DNA of 32,600 nucleotides from Bacillus hominis (GCF_018332515.1 NZ_BOQD01000099.1:1-32600), one strand, 5' to 3'; counted from the first letter of the stretch, positions 24,901 to 32,581 are shown. Notes: a model not told the origin generated them from the letters alone. Translations and numbers: made by a program.

Positions 24901-25872
24901 GTGAGCAACTTATTTACAACAGTAAAAGAAAAAGTTCAAGGAAAAGGCATTTCTATCGTACTTCCTGAAGGAACTGATGAAAGAATTTTAGGCGCTGCAG
25001 AGCGTTTAGCAAAAGAAGAGTTAGTAAAACCAATCTTAGTTGGTAATAAAGAAGAAATTAGCGCAAAAGCTGCTAGCATGAATTTAACATTAGCAGGCGT
25101 TGATATTTACGACCCAGCTACATACGAAGAAATGGATGCAATGGTAGCATCTTTCGTTGAACGCCGTAAAGGTAAAGCAACAGAAGAAGATGCTCGCAAA
25201 ATCCTTAAAGACGAAAACTACTTCGGTACAATGCTTGTATACATGGGCAAAGCACAAGGTTTAGTAAGTGGTGCAGCTCACTCTACAGCTGATACAGTTC
25301 GTCCAGCACTTCAAATTATTAAAACAAAACCAGGCGTTACAAAAACTTCAGGCGTATTCATCATGGTACGTGAAGAAGAGAAATATGTATTCGCTGATTG
25401 CGCAATTAACATTGCACCAAACAGCCAAGATTTAGCTGAAATTGGTATCGAAAGTGCGAAAACTGCTGAATTATTCGGCATTGACCCACGCGTTGCTATG
25501 CTAAGCTTCTCTACAAAAGGTTCTGCGAAATCTCCAGAAACAGAAAAAGTTGTAGAAGCAACTCGCATTGCAAAAGAAATGGCTCCTGAATTAACTTTAG
25601 ATGGAGAATTCCAATTCGATGCTGCGTTCGTACCATCTGTAGCTGAGAAGAAAGCTCCAGGTTCTACAATTAAAGGTGATGCTAACGTATTCGTATTCCC
25701 AAGCCTAGAAGCTGGTAATATCGGCTACAAAATCGCTCAACGCTTAGGTAACTTCGAAGCAGTAGGACCAATCTTACAAGGTTTAAACATGCCTGTAAAT
25801 GATCTATCTCGTGGATGTAACGAAGAAGAAGTGTACAAGTTAGCTTTAATTACAGCAGCTCAAGCACTTTAA
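24901..25872 (+). CDS. pta: Phosphate acetyltransferase
   Basis: Cytosolic enzyme that interconverts acetyl-CoA and acetyl phosphate; with acetate kinase it makes acetate and ATP during overflow metabolism. 323 aa, the same length as the single-domain B. subtilis enzyme, without the N-terminal regulatory domain found in E. coli. Signatures are ISIVLPEGTDERIL near the start, GMAKG-type loop YMGKAQGLVSGAAHSTADTV (about 115-134), FADCAINIAPNSQDLAEI and the C-terminal GLNMPVNDLSRGC. The start is GTG with AGGAGGG eight bases upstream. Codon use in this gene looks like that of a highly expressed gene. It is monocistronic and ends at a strong terminator. Confidence 0.97.
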   Translation: MSNLFTTVKEKVQGKGISIVLPEGTDERILGAAERLAKEELVKPILVGNKEEISAKAASMNLTLAGVDIYDPATYEEMDAMVASFVERRKGKATEEDARKILKDENYFGTMLVYMGKAQGLVSGAAHSTADTVRPALQIIKTKPGVTKTSGVFIMVREEEKYVFADCAINIAPNSQDLAEIGIESAKTAELFGIDPRVAMLSFSTKGSAKSPETEKVVEATRIAKEMAPELTLDGEFQFDAAFVPSVAEKKAPGSTIKGDANVFVFPSLEAGNIGYKIAQRLGNFEAVGPILQGLNMPVNDLSRGCNEEEVYKLALITAAQAL

Positions 25873-25892
25873 TTCTATAGTGAATTAATATG

Positions 25893-25937
25893 AAAAAAGA
25901 CCACCCTATTTCTTTTGAAATGAGGGTGGTCTTTTTT
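25893..25937. terminator. Bidirectional terminator between pta and lipL
   Basis: AAAAAAGACCACCCT (25893-25907) pairs with AGGGTGGTCTTTTTT (25923-25937), and the stem continues as ATTTC/GAAAT past a one-base bulge. The T run reaches into the stop codon of lipL. Confidence 0.9.
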
Positions 25938-26781
25938 ATTTTTCTAAGACAAGTGCTTTATTATTACGATCAATAATACGTTGTAAATTCGTCTCGTATA
26001 AAGGAACTTCATCTACTGTTAGCTGAGATGGTGTTAACTTTGGAGCGAATTGTTGCAATGTTTTTAAAAGGCGCATCATTAAATCTTGCACTGTAATTGT
26101 TTCGCCAAGTAATTCAGATAGTGAAGCCATTGTACTCGGTACAATTTCAGGATACGTAAATCGTGTTTCTTCTCCTTGAATCGCTACGTTGTAAAAATCA
26201 CGAACGAGTGCGGCGCGCTCAGATCCGCTTCCTGTCGCACATAAGTAAATTTGTACAGCAACGCCTCCGCGAATACGACGCTGAGAAATACCAGCAAATT
26301 TTTGATCGCGAATGCTCAAATCATAGCTACCAGGACAATAAGAACCAACAATTTCTTTTGCCTCGATAGTAACATCGTAATCTTTTAACATTTCCTTAAT
26401 TAAATGCCACATCGTATCGTATCCAAGATCGATGTCGATACCTTTTTCTGTTTCTTGGAATAAAAGTGATACGTTTAAAACACCTTCATCAAGTACGACC
26501 GCAAGTCCACCAGAATTACGAACGATAACGTTGAAGTCGTGTTCTTTTAAAAAGGAAATACCTTCTTCTAAATGTGGTAGGCGTGAATCTTGAATGCCAA
26601 GAACAATTGTATTGTGATGAACCCAAGAGCGCATTGTTGCAGCAGATAGGCCATTTCCAATACTTGTGCATAACGTGTCATCCATTGCGAATGACTGAAG
26701 TGCATGGAATGTTGGTCCTAAACTAGACTGATCTACAATACGCCACTCTGGCTGAGATAAAATCGAACGGGAATTGCTCAT
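25936..26781 (-). CDS. lipL: Octanoyl-[GcvH]:protein N-octanoyltransferase LipL
   Basis: Amidotransferase of the lipoate-protein-ligase fold. In Bacillus it moves octanoyl groups from the glycine-cleavage H protein to the E2 subunits of 2-oxoacid dehydrogenases, which LipA then converts to lipoate. 281 aa. The catalytic cysteine is Cys149 in [14 protein letters not shown], and the conserved lysine is Lys161 in [14 protein letters not shown]. The N-terminal half has [20 protein letters not shown]. Presence of the Cys and the locus between pta and rsfA (as for B. subtilis ywfL) favour LipL over LplJ or LipM. AAGGGG precedes the ATG. A bcr1 copy starts 18 bases upstream, so its promoter lies beyond the repeat. 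Confidence 0.93.
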   Translation of the reverse strand: MSNSRSILSQPEWRIVDQSSLGPTFHALQSFAMDDTLCTSIGNGLSAATMRSWVHHNTIVLGIQDSRLPHLEEGISFLKEHDFNVIVRNSGGLAVVLDEGVLNVSLLFQETEKGIDIDLGYDTMWHLIKEMLKDYDVTIEAKEIVGSYCPGSYDLSIRDQKFAGISQRRIRGGVAVQIYLCATGSGSERAALVRDFYNVAIQGEETRFTYPEIVPSTMASLSELLGETITVQDLMMRLLKTLQQFAPKLTPSQLTVDEVPLYETNLQRIIDRNNKALVLEK

Positions 26782-26799
26782 ATAACTAACCCCTTATCT

Positions 26800-26956
26800 A
26801 TAAAGTGAAACTTTAATCAGTGGGGGGCTGTTCATCCCCCACTGATTATTAGTTGAACTAATCGGGCATTTACGGGCAGTGGATTTCCCACCTAACTTCT
26901 TTGATTCAGCTAAATATTGAGGTGGGAATCTTACTGCCCGCAAATAGCGGGATAAA
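26800..26956 (+). repeat. bcr1 element (157 bp) in the lipL leader
   Basis: Full copy with ATAAA at both ends. Hairpin one is AATCAGTGGGGG/CCCCCACTGATT. Hairpin two is CGGGCAGT...TCCCACCT with AGGTGGGA...ACTGCCCG. It is antisense to lipL and lies between the lipL ribosome binding site and its only evident promoter, so the lipL mRNA should carry its complement as a long structured leader. Confidence 0.9.
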
Positions 26957-26968
26957 ATGACAACCCCT

Positions 26969-26977
26969 ATTATAGCA
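26969..26977 (-). promoter_or_regulatory. Extended -10 promoter, probably of lipL
   Basis: Minus-strand TGCTATAAT is a perfect TGnTATAAT. It lies in the 49-base segment between the full bcr1 copy and a second bcr1 fragment, about 190 bases from the lipL start. No good -35 hexamer is present. Confidence 0.55.
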
Positions 26978-27005
26978 AAAAATGAAGAAAGGGGTTTTCT
27001 CGGAT

Positions 27006-27035
27006 ATAAAGTGAAACTTTAATCAGTGGGGGTTT
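27006..27035 (+). repeat. bcr1 left-end fragment (30 bp)
   Basis: It matches the first 30 bases of bcr1 (ATAAAGTGAAACTTTAATCA and the G run) and then diverges. It has the same orientation as the full copy that ends 49 bases to its left. No right end follows. Confidence 0.8.
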
Positions 27036-27050
27036 GGAAATGAAAAAACA

Positions 27051-27077
27051 AAAAGGATGCATTGCATGCATCCTTTT
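27051..27077 (-). terminator. Terminator of rsfA
   Basis: AAAAGGATGCAT (27051-27062) pairs with ATGCATCCTTTT (27066-27077) around TGC. The minus strand continues into a T-rich tract. It begins at the rsfA stop codon. Confidence 0.85.
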
Positions 27078-27769
27078 TATTCTGCAATTTTTTCTAAGTT
27101 ACCGTTTCGATCCATGCGGAAAGATGTTTGTGAGCGCTCCTCATCATCCATTACTGCTAATTTACGAGCACGGTTCATAATATTCATAAGTGTTTCGTAA
27201 TCCTCTTGTACAGTATGAGATTGTTGTTCTAATTTTTCTAGTTTCTTTTCTAGTTCTTCATTTCGCAAGATTTGCGCTTTCATTTCTTGTTTCAATCTCG
27301 TATTCTCGTTTTCAAGAGCTGTTACTTTTATATTTGAAGATCCAACTGTTTGTAAAAAGTAAATAACATCTTGCATTGTTATTGAACTTTTTGAAGCAGG
27401 AACAGTCGGCTCTTGATATGGAATAGCTTCTGTATATTGAACAGCTGTTTCATACGGTACGTGTTCTTCATAATCAGTTATCGCCCCGGAAGCTGGTGGT
27501 GTATAAAGCAAACGTTTTTTTGCCTGTTCACCGCCCGCAGCACGCATTTTATCTTTACGATGTTTTTTTGCTAGTTGAAGAGCTTGTTCATAGCTATAGC
27601 GAACAACAGCATTCCAGCGGAAACCACAAGCAGCAGATGTGCGATTTAATTGATCACCAACTTCTTCAAATGCATTTAATTGAGTACTTCCTTCTCGAAC
27701 ATGGCGAAGGACTGTTTCAGCAAGTAATAAATCGTCCTCGTCTGTCCAAGCATCTTGTCTTACTTTCAT
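27077..27769 (-). CDS. rsfA: RsfA-family prespore-specific transcriptional regulator
   Basis: Sporulation regulator, 230 aa. An N-terminal Myb/SANT-like DNA-binding domain (about 4-70: [19 protein letters not shown], then [19 protein letters not shown]) is followed by a basic stretch, a variable linker (about 85-130) and a C-terminal coiled coil (about 150-205: [28 protein letters not shown]). This is the RsfA/YlbO layout. In B. subtilis RsfA (YwfN) fine-tunes sigma-F-dependent genes in the forespore. Location next to lipL matches the B. subtilis order. AAAGGGAG precedes the ATG, and a sigma-G-like promoter lies just upstream, which agrees with forespore expression. Confidence 0.9.
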   Translation of the reverse strand: MKVRQDAWTDEDDLLLAETVLRHVREGSTQLNAFEEVGDQLNRTSAACGFRWNAVVRYSYEQALQLAKKHRKDKMRAAGGEQAKKRLLYTPPASGAITDYEEHVPYETAVQYTEAIPYQEPTVPASKSSITMQDVIYFLQTVGSSNIKVTALENENTRLKQEMKAQILRNEELEKKLEKLEQQSHTVQEDYETLMNIMNRARKLAVMDDEERSQTSFRMDRNGNLEKIAE

Positions 27770-27807
27770 AGATTCAACTCCCTTTCTTTTTATGAACTTC
27801 CTATTTT

Positions 27808-27837
27808 TATAATGGGCAAAAAAATGAGCTTTTATAC
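27808..27837 (-). promoter_or_regulatory. Probable sigma-G promoter of rsfA
   Basis: Minus-strand GTATA (27833-27837), an 18-base spacer and CATTATA (27808-27814) fit the forespore sigma-G pattern (G-ATA-type -35, CATnnTA -10). It lies about 40 bases before the rsfA start. Confidence 0.6.
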
Positions 27838-27925
27838 AAAGCTTTTAAAAATATGGTAGATTTCAATGAAGAGAAAAAATGTGGCTATGAATGATGAAAG
27901 ATTTTGAAGGAGAAAATATAAATAA

Positions 27926-27996
27926 TAGGTAGCCTTATACAGGAATAGAGCTACGCCCGGAGACTTGCAACAAGCTTCAAAGAGCGGTAAAATACC
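27926..27996. other. Unexplained GC-richer patch upstream of the DUF1450 gene
   Basis: A stretch with GTAGC...GCTAC complementarity (27929-27953), a CCG...CGG arm pair and an inner CTTGCAACAAG hairpin (27964-27974) stands out from the AT-rich surroundings. The outer bases GGTA and TACC also pair. It is not a tRNA (no T-loop GTTC motif). It could be a small RNA or a decayed repeat. Confidence 0.3.
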
Positions 27997-28058
27997 ATTT
28001 AGTGTTTATTTTTAAATGTACTTGTGAAAAGTTTAAAATAGAGGAAGTGTTATATATA

Positions 28059-28283
28059 ATGGGAAACGAATTTCGTGTGTGCGATGATTGTCAGGCGACG
28101 AATGTTAAAACGTTGATTCCGAAGTTAAAAAAAGTAGATTCATGTGCAAAGATTGAGGTTGCATGTCAGTCTTACTGTGGCCCTGGTCGTAAAAAATCAT
28201 TCGCATTTGTAAATAATCGTCCAGTTGCGGCTCCAACAGAAGACGAATTAATTGTAAAAATTGAAGCAAAATTAAATAAGTAA
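28059..28283 (+). CDS. DUF1450 small cysteine-rich protein (YuzB-like)
   Basis: 74-residue soluble protein of unknown function. The ATG at 28059 follows GAGGAAG; longer in-frame starts upstream have no ribosome binding site. Five cysteines (Cys8, Cys11, Cys29, Cys36, Cys40) include a CxxC pair and the [10 protein letters not shown] motif, followed by [19 protein letters not shown]. This resembles the C-terminal part of YuzB (C-L-SYCG, FALVNG, ETP-EL), the type protein of DUF1450. The arrangement suggests metal or iron-sulfur binding, but no function is established. A terminator follows, and the Fur-controlled iron operon begins next. Confidence 0.8.
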   Translation: MGNEFRVCDDCQATNVKTLIPKLKKVDSCAKIEVACQSYCGPGRKKSFAFVNNRPVAAPTEDELIVKIEAKLNK

Positions 28284-28284
28284 G

Positions 28285-28318
28285 AAAAAGAAGAGTGAAC
28301 AGATTACTCTTCTTTTTT
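28285..28318 (+). terminator. Terminator of the DUF1450 gene
   Basis: AAAAAGAAGAGT (28285-28296) pairs perfectly with ACTCTTCTTTTT (28305-28316), followed by more T. It starts right after the stop codon. Confidence 0.88.
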
Positions 28319-28385
28319 TATGTTTATAAAACGAGATGTGATATTAAATGCGGATTTTGTGTGGGTTCGTATTTCAAAATAATGG

Positions 28386-28446
28386 TTGACAGCCTTTTAA
28401 AGCACTAGGTAGAATAGAAAGTGTCTGATTCTGATAATCATTATCA
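28386..28446 (+). promoter_or_regulatory. Promoter and Fur box of the siderophore operon
   Basis: TTGACA (28386-28391) and TAGAAT (28410-28415) are 18 bases apart. Just downstream, TGATAATCATTATCA at 28432-28446 is a perfect 15-base 7-1-7 Fur box. With iron, Fur would bind across the start of transcription and block the ABC importer genes. Confidence 0.92.
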
Positions 28447-28537
28447 TGAAAAGGTCAATTCACCTAATTTTTTTATTATTATTTGAGAATAAATTTCATT
28501 TTATTAAATATATGTTGTTGGTTAGGATGGTTGAGGG

Positions 28538-29593
28538 ATGGAAGCAAGCGCAAGGAGTATAGAACAGCAAGATGTGAATGTTAAAGAGATTAAGAGCAGA
28601 CCACTCGTTGCTTCTATTATTTTAATAGCGGGCACAATTTTGTTAGCTTTAAGCATGGCAGTTTCTATTTCGTTTGGTGCAGCAGATATTAGTTTAAAGA
28701 CCGTTTGGCAAGCTGTATTTCAGTTTGATGGGTCTAATACGCATCATAACGTAATTCAAGAACTTCGCATGCCTAGAGCAATAGGGGGCGTAGTTGCAGG
28801 TGCCTTTTTAGCGGTATCAGGAGCAATTATGCAAGGTATGACACGAAATCCACTTGCATCGCCATCGTTAATGGGGATTACAGATGGTGCTGTATTCGGG
28901 ATTGCAATTATGTATGCATTCTTCCCTAATTCACCTTATTTAATGTTTGTTATCGCATCTTTTATTGGAGCTGCGTTTGGAGCTAGCATTGTATATGGTA
29001 TTGGGTCTTCTTCACCAGGTGGATTAACGCCTGTGAAATTAGCTTTAGCTGGTGCGGCAATTAGTGCTTTATTAGGGGCAATTTCATCTGGAATTGCATT
29101 GTATTTCAACCTTGCCCAAGAGGTAAGTATGTGGAATGCAGGCGGTGTTGCTGGGGTGAAATGGCAAAGTATTAATATGTTAGTACCGATTGGTCTTGTT
29201 TGTCTCGTTATAGCAATTATGATGTCGAGATATATCACAATTTTAAGCTTTGGTGAAGAAATTGCGATTGGACTTGGTCAAAATACGACATTAATTAAAT
29301 TTATCGGAACAGTACTTGTTCTTGTATTAACAGGTTCTGCGGTTTCTATGGCAGGATCAGTTGGATTTGTTGGACTTGTAATTCCGCATATGACTCGTTT
29401 CCTTGTAGGCTCAGATTATAGATGGGTTATTCCATGTTCTGCGGTCTTAGGTGGATTGCTAATTGAATGTGCAGATATGTTATCTCGCGTTATTAATCCA
29501 CCATTTGAAACGCCAATTGGAGCAATTACAGCGCTAATTGGGGTGCCATTCTTCCTCTACTTAGCACGTAACGAAGGGAGAGGGAAAATGTGA
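28538..29593 (+). CDS. Siderophore ABC transporter permease, FecCD family (YfiZ-like)
   Basis: Membrane subunit of an iron-siderophore importer, 351 aa with about nine or ten transmembrane helices. FecCD/BtuC marks: ELRMPRAIGGVVAGAFLAVS, IMQGMTRNPLASPSLMGI, and the ATPase-contact loop GSVGFVGLVIPHMTRFLVG. A hydrophilic N-terminal extension of about 25 residues precedes helix one. AGGATGG lies 7 bases before the ATG. It is the first gene after the Fur box and overlaps the second permease by four bases. By similarity to YfiZ the substrate is probably a hydroxamate/citrate-type siderophore, but that needs binding data. Confidence 0.92.
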   Translation: MEASARSIEQQDVNVKEIKSRPLVASIILIAGTILLALSMAVSISFGAADISLKTVWQAVFQFDGSNTHHNVIQELRMPRAIGGVVAGAFLAVSGAIMQGMTRNPLASPSLMGITDGAVFGIAIMYAFFPNSPYLMFVIASFIGAAFGASIVYGIGSSSPGGLTPVKLALAGAAISALLGAISSGIALYFNLAQEVSMWNAGGVAGVKWQSINMLVPIGLVCLVIAIMMSRYITILSFGEEIAIGLGQNTTLIKFIGTVLVLVLTGSAVSMAGSVGFVGLVIPHMTRFLVGSDYRWVIPCSAVLGGLLIECADMLSRVINPPFETPIGAITALIGVPFFLYLARNEGRGKM

Positions 29594-30606
29594 GGACGAG
29601 CGTCTTAACAAAAAAGAACATTTCTATTTTAACGATTTTAGTAGGATTAATTGTTGCTGTATTTTTAGTAAGTTTAAATACAGGAACATTTAAAATTCCT
29701 CCAATAGATGTATTAAAGTCACTAGTTGGATTGGGTGCAGAAGATCAATCTGTTATTTTATTTGAATTTCGTATGCCACGTATGGTTATTGCTATATTAG
29801 TTGGTTCTGCATTAGCTATGTCAGGTGCAATTTTGCAAGGGTTATCACGAAACCCACTTGCTGATCCAGGTATTATAGGTATTAACGCCGGAGCGGGATT
29901 AACAGTTGTTGTATTCGTCTACTTTTTCTTTGGAAAAGTTGGAACTGGTACATTTTTATCTGTATTTATCCTTCCATTTTTCGCGCTAGTTGGTGCGATA
30001 TTAGCAGCAGTTATTATTTATTTACTAGCATGGAAAGACGGCGTTTCATCGACTCGATTAATACTTGTCGGTATCGCTGTTGCAGCCGGATTTGGTGCTG
30101 TTAGTTTAATTTTTTCTATGAAGATGACATCTAACGACTTCCGTTTTGCAACGATTTGGCTGGCAGGAAGTTTATGGGGAACAGATTGGAAGTTCGTACT
30201 AAGTGTACTCCCATGGATGGTTATTTTCTTACCACTTGCCATTAGTAAAGCACACATATTAAATGTAATGAATTTAGGCGACTCTACAGCAGTTGGCCTT
30301 GGTGTAAACGTAGAAAAGGAAAGACGTAAACTATTATTTATTGCAGTTTGTTTAGCAGGTGCATCTGTTGCGGTGGCAGGCGGAATCGGTTTTATCGGTT
30401 TAATGGCGCCTCATTTAGCGAGAAGCCTTGTTGGTGGAAAGCATCAAATTATGTTACCAACGGCTGCATTAATAGGAACATTCTTGCTTTTATTTGCAGA
30501 TGTAATTTCAAGAAGTGTGTTACCAACTTCAGAAATACCGGTCGGTCTTGTTATTTCTGTAATTGGCGCACCATATTTCATATATTTACTTATGAGGACA
30601 AAATAA
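29590..30606 (+). CDS. Siderophore ABC transporter permease, FecCD family (YfhA-like)
   Basis: Second membrane subunit, 338 aa. It has the same FecCD features: EFRMPRMVIAILVGSALAMS, ILQGLSRNPLADPGIIGINA, and the coupling loop GGIGFIGLMAPHLARSLVGG. About ten transmembrane helices. The start is GTG at 29590, preceded by GAAGGGAGAGGG and overlapping the TGA of the first permease gene. The two permeases should form a heterodimer. Confidence 0.92.
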   Translation: MRTSVLTKKNISILTILVGLIVAVFLVSLNTGTFKIPPIDVLKSLVGLGAEDQSVILFEFRMPRMVIAILVGSALAMSGAILQGLSRNPLADPGIIGINAGAGLTVVVFVYFFFGKVGTGTFLSVFILPFFALVGAILAAVIIYLLAWKDGVSSTRLILVGIAVAAGFGAVSLIFSMKMTSNDFRFATIWLAGSLWGTDWKFVLSVLPWMVIFLPLAISKAHILNVMNLGDSTAVGLGVNVEKERRKLLFIAVCLAGASVAVAGGIGFIGLMAPHLARSLVGGKHQIMLPTAALIGTFLLLFADVISRSVLPTSEIPVGLVISVIGAPYFIYLLMRTK

Positions 30607-30621
30607 AGGGAGGCTTTTTGT

Positions 30622-31434
30622 ATGGCAACTTTAGCAGTTGATGCGGTATCTGTTGGTTATAATGAAGGGTTAATTATAGATGGATTAACAGTTGAAATTC
30701 CGGAAGGGCAAATTACAACGATTATTGGACCAAATGGTTGTGGGAAATCCACATTACTAAAAACGGCTTCTCGTATTTTGAAAGCAAAACGAGGTACTGT
30801 TTATCTTGATGGAAAAGCAATTGAGAAACAGCCAACGAAAGAAATCGCAAAGAAAATGGCGATTTTACCACAAACTGCAGAAGTGCCAACAGGCCTTACT
30901 GTGTTTGAACTTGTTTCATATGGACGTTTTCCTCATCAAAAAGGATTTGGAACATTGAAAGAAGAGGATTATCGCTACATTCATTGGGCACTTGAAGTGA
31001 CGGGGATGACAGAATTCGCAAATCGTCCAGCAGAAGCTTTATCAGGTGGTCAGCGTCAACGTGTATGGATTGCGATGGCTCTTGCACAAGGAACAGATTT
31101 ACTCGTGTTAGATGAACCAACAACATACTTAGACATGGCTCATCAACTTGAAGTATTAAACTTACTGAAGAAGTTAAACAAAGAAGAAGGCAGAACGATT
31201 GTTATGGTTATTCACGATTTAAATCATGCTTCTCGTTTCTCTGATCATATGATTGCATTAAAAGCTGGGAAGTTAATGAAACAAGGAACGCCAGATGAAG
31301 TTATGACAAGTGAAACGCTTCGAAATGTATTTGAAATCGAAGCTCAAATCGTTCCATGTCCAGTAAACTGTAAACCAATTTGTTTAACATACGATTTAGC
31401 GATGATTAATAATCAATTGCGTAAAAAAGCATAA
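30622..31434 (+). CDS. Iron-siderophore ABC transporter ATPase (YusV/FecE-like)
   Basis: Cytosolic ATPase that powers the two FecCD permeases, 270 aa. Walker A is GPNGCGKST (36-44), the Q-loop is AILPQTAEVP, the signature is ALSGGQRQRVWIAMALAQG, and Walker B is LLVLDEPTTYLDMAHQLEVL, followed by the H-loop VMVIHDLNHASRFSDH. The sequence is close to B. subtilis YusV, which serves several siderophore systems. Its C-terminus has an extra cysteine cluster (VPCPVNCKPICLTY) where relatives usually keep only the last Cys. AAGGGAGG precedes the ATG, 15 bases after the permease stop. Confidence 0.93.
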   Translation: MATLAVDAVSVGYNEGLIIDGLTVEIPEGQITTIIGPNGCGKSTLLKTASRILKAKRGTVYLDGKAIEKQPTKEIAKKMAILPQTAEVPTGLTVFELVSYGRFPHQKGFGTLKEEDYRYIHWALEVTGMTEFANRPAEALSGGQRQRVWIAMALAQGTDLLVLDEPTTYLDMAHQLEVLNLLKKLNKEEGRTIVMVIHDLNHASRFSDHMIALKAGKLMKQGTPDEVMTSETLRNVFEIEAQIVPCPVNCKPICLTYDLAMINNQLRKKA

Positions 31435-31440
31435 TTAATA

Positions 31441-31546
31441 GAATTGCCCCCTCTTAAAGAGGTGAGAGGGGGGACTTCTAATGGACGTTGAGCTTCTTAC
31501 CCGTAGATGGGAAGTTGAACGCCCGTTAGAACGGGCTATAAACAAC
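31441..31546 (+). repeat. 106-bp hairpin-rich segment with 8-bp flanking direct repeats
   Basis: The segment lies between exact copies of AATTAATA (31433-31440 and 31547-31554). It contains three successive hairpins: CCCCCTCT/AGAGGGGG; GTTGAGCTTC/GAAGTTGAAC with one mismatch and a wobble; and GCCCGTT/AACGGGC with a 2-base gap. It is more GC-rich than its surroundings and has no coding frame. It could be a small non-autonomous repeat (other bcr families exist in this group) or a structured leader of the binding-protein gene. Confidence 0.5.
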
Positions 31547-31579
31547 AATTAATAAAAATATATTAATTAAATGTTGTTT
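31540..31579 (+). promoter_or_regulatory. AT-rich hairpin before the binding-protein gene
   Basis: AAACAAC (31540-31546) pairs with GTTGTTT (31573-31579), and inside them AATTAATA (31547-31554) pairs with TATTAATT (31561-31568). A T-rich stretch follows. It may act as a weak terminator or an mRNA-stability stem that sets binding-protein levels apart from the upstream genes. Confidence 0.4.
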
Positions 31580-31642
31580 TCGTTTCTTATAGTTACATGC
31601 GAATTATAAGAGAAATACAGCTAGAAGGAGTGAAGTGGGAAT

Positions 31643-32581
31643 ATGAAGAATTTTAAAATGGCACTATTAGCAATGGTACTAGTTGTTACTTCTGTACTAT
31701 TTGCAGCTTGTTCTAACAAAGAAGAAGAAAAGAAAGCAGATGCGAAGGTTGAAGAGCGCACTGTACAACATGCAAAAGGGGAAATTAAAATTCCTGCAAA
31801 TCCAAAGAAAATTGCTGACCTTAGTGGTTCAACAGAAGAATTATTAATTTTCGGTATGAAACCGATTATTACTGCAAATACAACACAAGAAAAAATTGAT
31901 GGACATATTGCGAAGAAATTAGAAGGTGTAAAACCAGTTGGTTCTGCTTGGGGCGATAAAATTAACATCGAAGCAGTAGCTGCTGCAAAACCAGACTTAA
32001 TTCTTGTAAACAATCGTCAAGAAAAGATTTATGATCAATTATCTAAAATTGCACCAACAGTTATGTTAAAAACACCATTAGACCAATGGCGTCCAAAATT
32101 CGAAGAAGTAGGTCAAATCTTCGGTAAAGAGAAAGAAACAAAAGAATGGTTCAAACAGTATGATGAAAAAGCAAGCAAATTACATGACAAAATCGTTGCT
32201 AAAACTGGCGATGCAACATTCATGAAAATGGCTGCATATCCAAATGCTTTCCGCGTATACGGTGACTACGGTTACGGTAGCGTAATCTTTAATGACTTAA
32301 AGTTACCAGCAGTTAAAGGTACACCAACTGATAAACCGCTAGTACAAGTGCAAAAAGAAGCTTTAATCGATTACAACCCAGATTATTTATTCGTATTTAC
32401 AACTGGTGACGGTTCTCAGCGTCTAAAAGAATTCCAAGAAGAATCAATTTGGAAAAATATGAACGCTGTTAAAAATAATCACGTATTCACAATTAGCAAT
32501 GAAGACCTAAACAAAGGATACTTCCCACTAGGTAAAGAAATGATCTTAGACGAAGTTGCTGAATTTGTTTTAGGAAAATAA
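31643..32581 (+). CDS. Iron-siderophore substrate-binding lipoprotein
   Basis: Extracellular ligand-binding lipoprotein of the FeuA/YfiY/YhfQ type (class III periplasmic-binding fold), 312 aa. Lipoprotein signal peptide with Cys23 as the lipidated residue (VLFAACSN), then a Lys/Glu-rich linker. The N-lobe includes IKIPANPKKIADLSGSTEELL and INIEAVAAAKPDLILV, a long connecting helix lies in the middle, and the C-lobe includes VQKEALIDYNPDYLFVF and WKNMNAVKNNHVFTI. GAAGGAGTG precedes the ATG. It is last in the importer operon, 208 bases after the ATPase gene, an unusual distance for an operon otherwise packed tightly. The siderophore cannot be named from sequence. Confidence 0.93.
   Translation: MKNFKMALLAMVLVVTSVLFAACSNKEEEKKADAKVEERTVQHAKGEIKIPANPKKIADLSGSTEELLIFGMKPIITANTTQEKIDGHIAKKLEGVKPVGSAWGDKINIEAVAAAKPDLILVNNRQEKIYDQLSKIAPTVMLKTPLDQWRPKFEEVGQIFGKEKETKEWFKQYDEKASKLHDKIVAKTGDATFMKMAAYPNAFRVYGDYGYGSVIFNDLKLPAVKGTPTDKPLVQVQKEALIDYNPDYLFVFTTGDGSQRLKEFQEESIWKNMNAVKNNHVFTISNEDLNKGYFPLGKEMILDEVAEFVLGK

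Noticed and set aside
27926-27996. tRNA gene
   Set aside because: The outer GGTA/TACC pairing is only four bases, there is no T-loop GTTC motif, and no cloverleaf can be drawn.
31441-31546. Right end of an IS200/IS605 TnpB element with its guide RNA
   Set aside because: The terminal hairpin is suggestive, but no tnpB remnant is nearby, and 8-bp direct repeats are not expected for that family, which does not duplicate its target.
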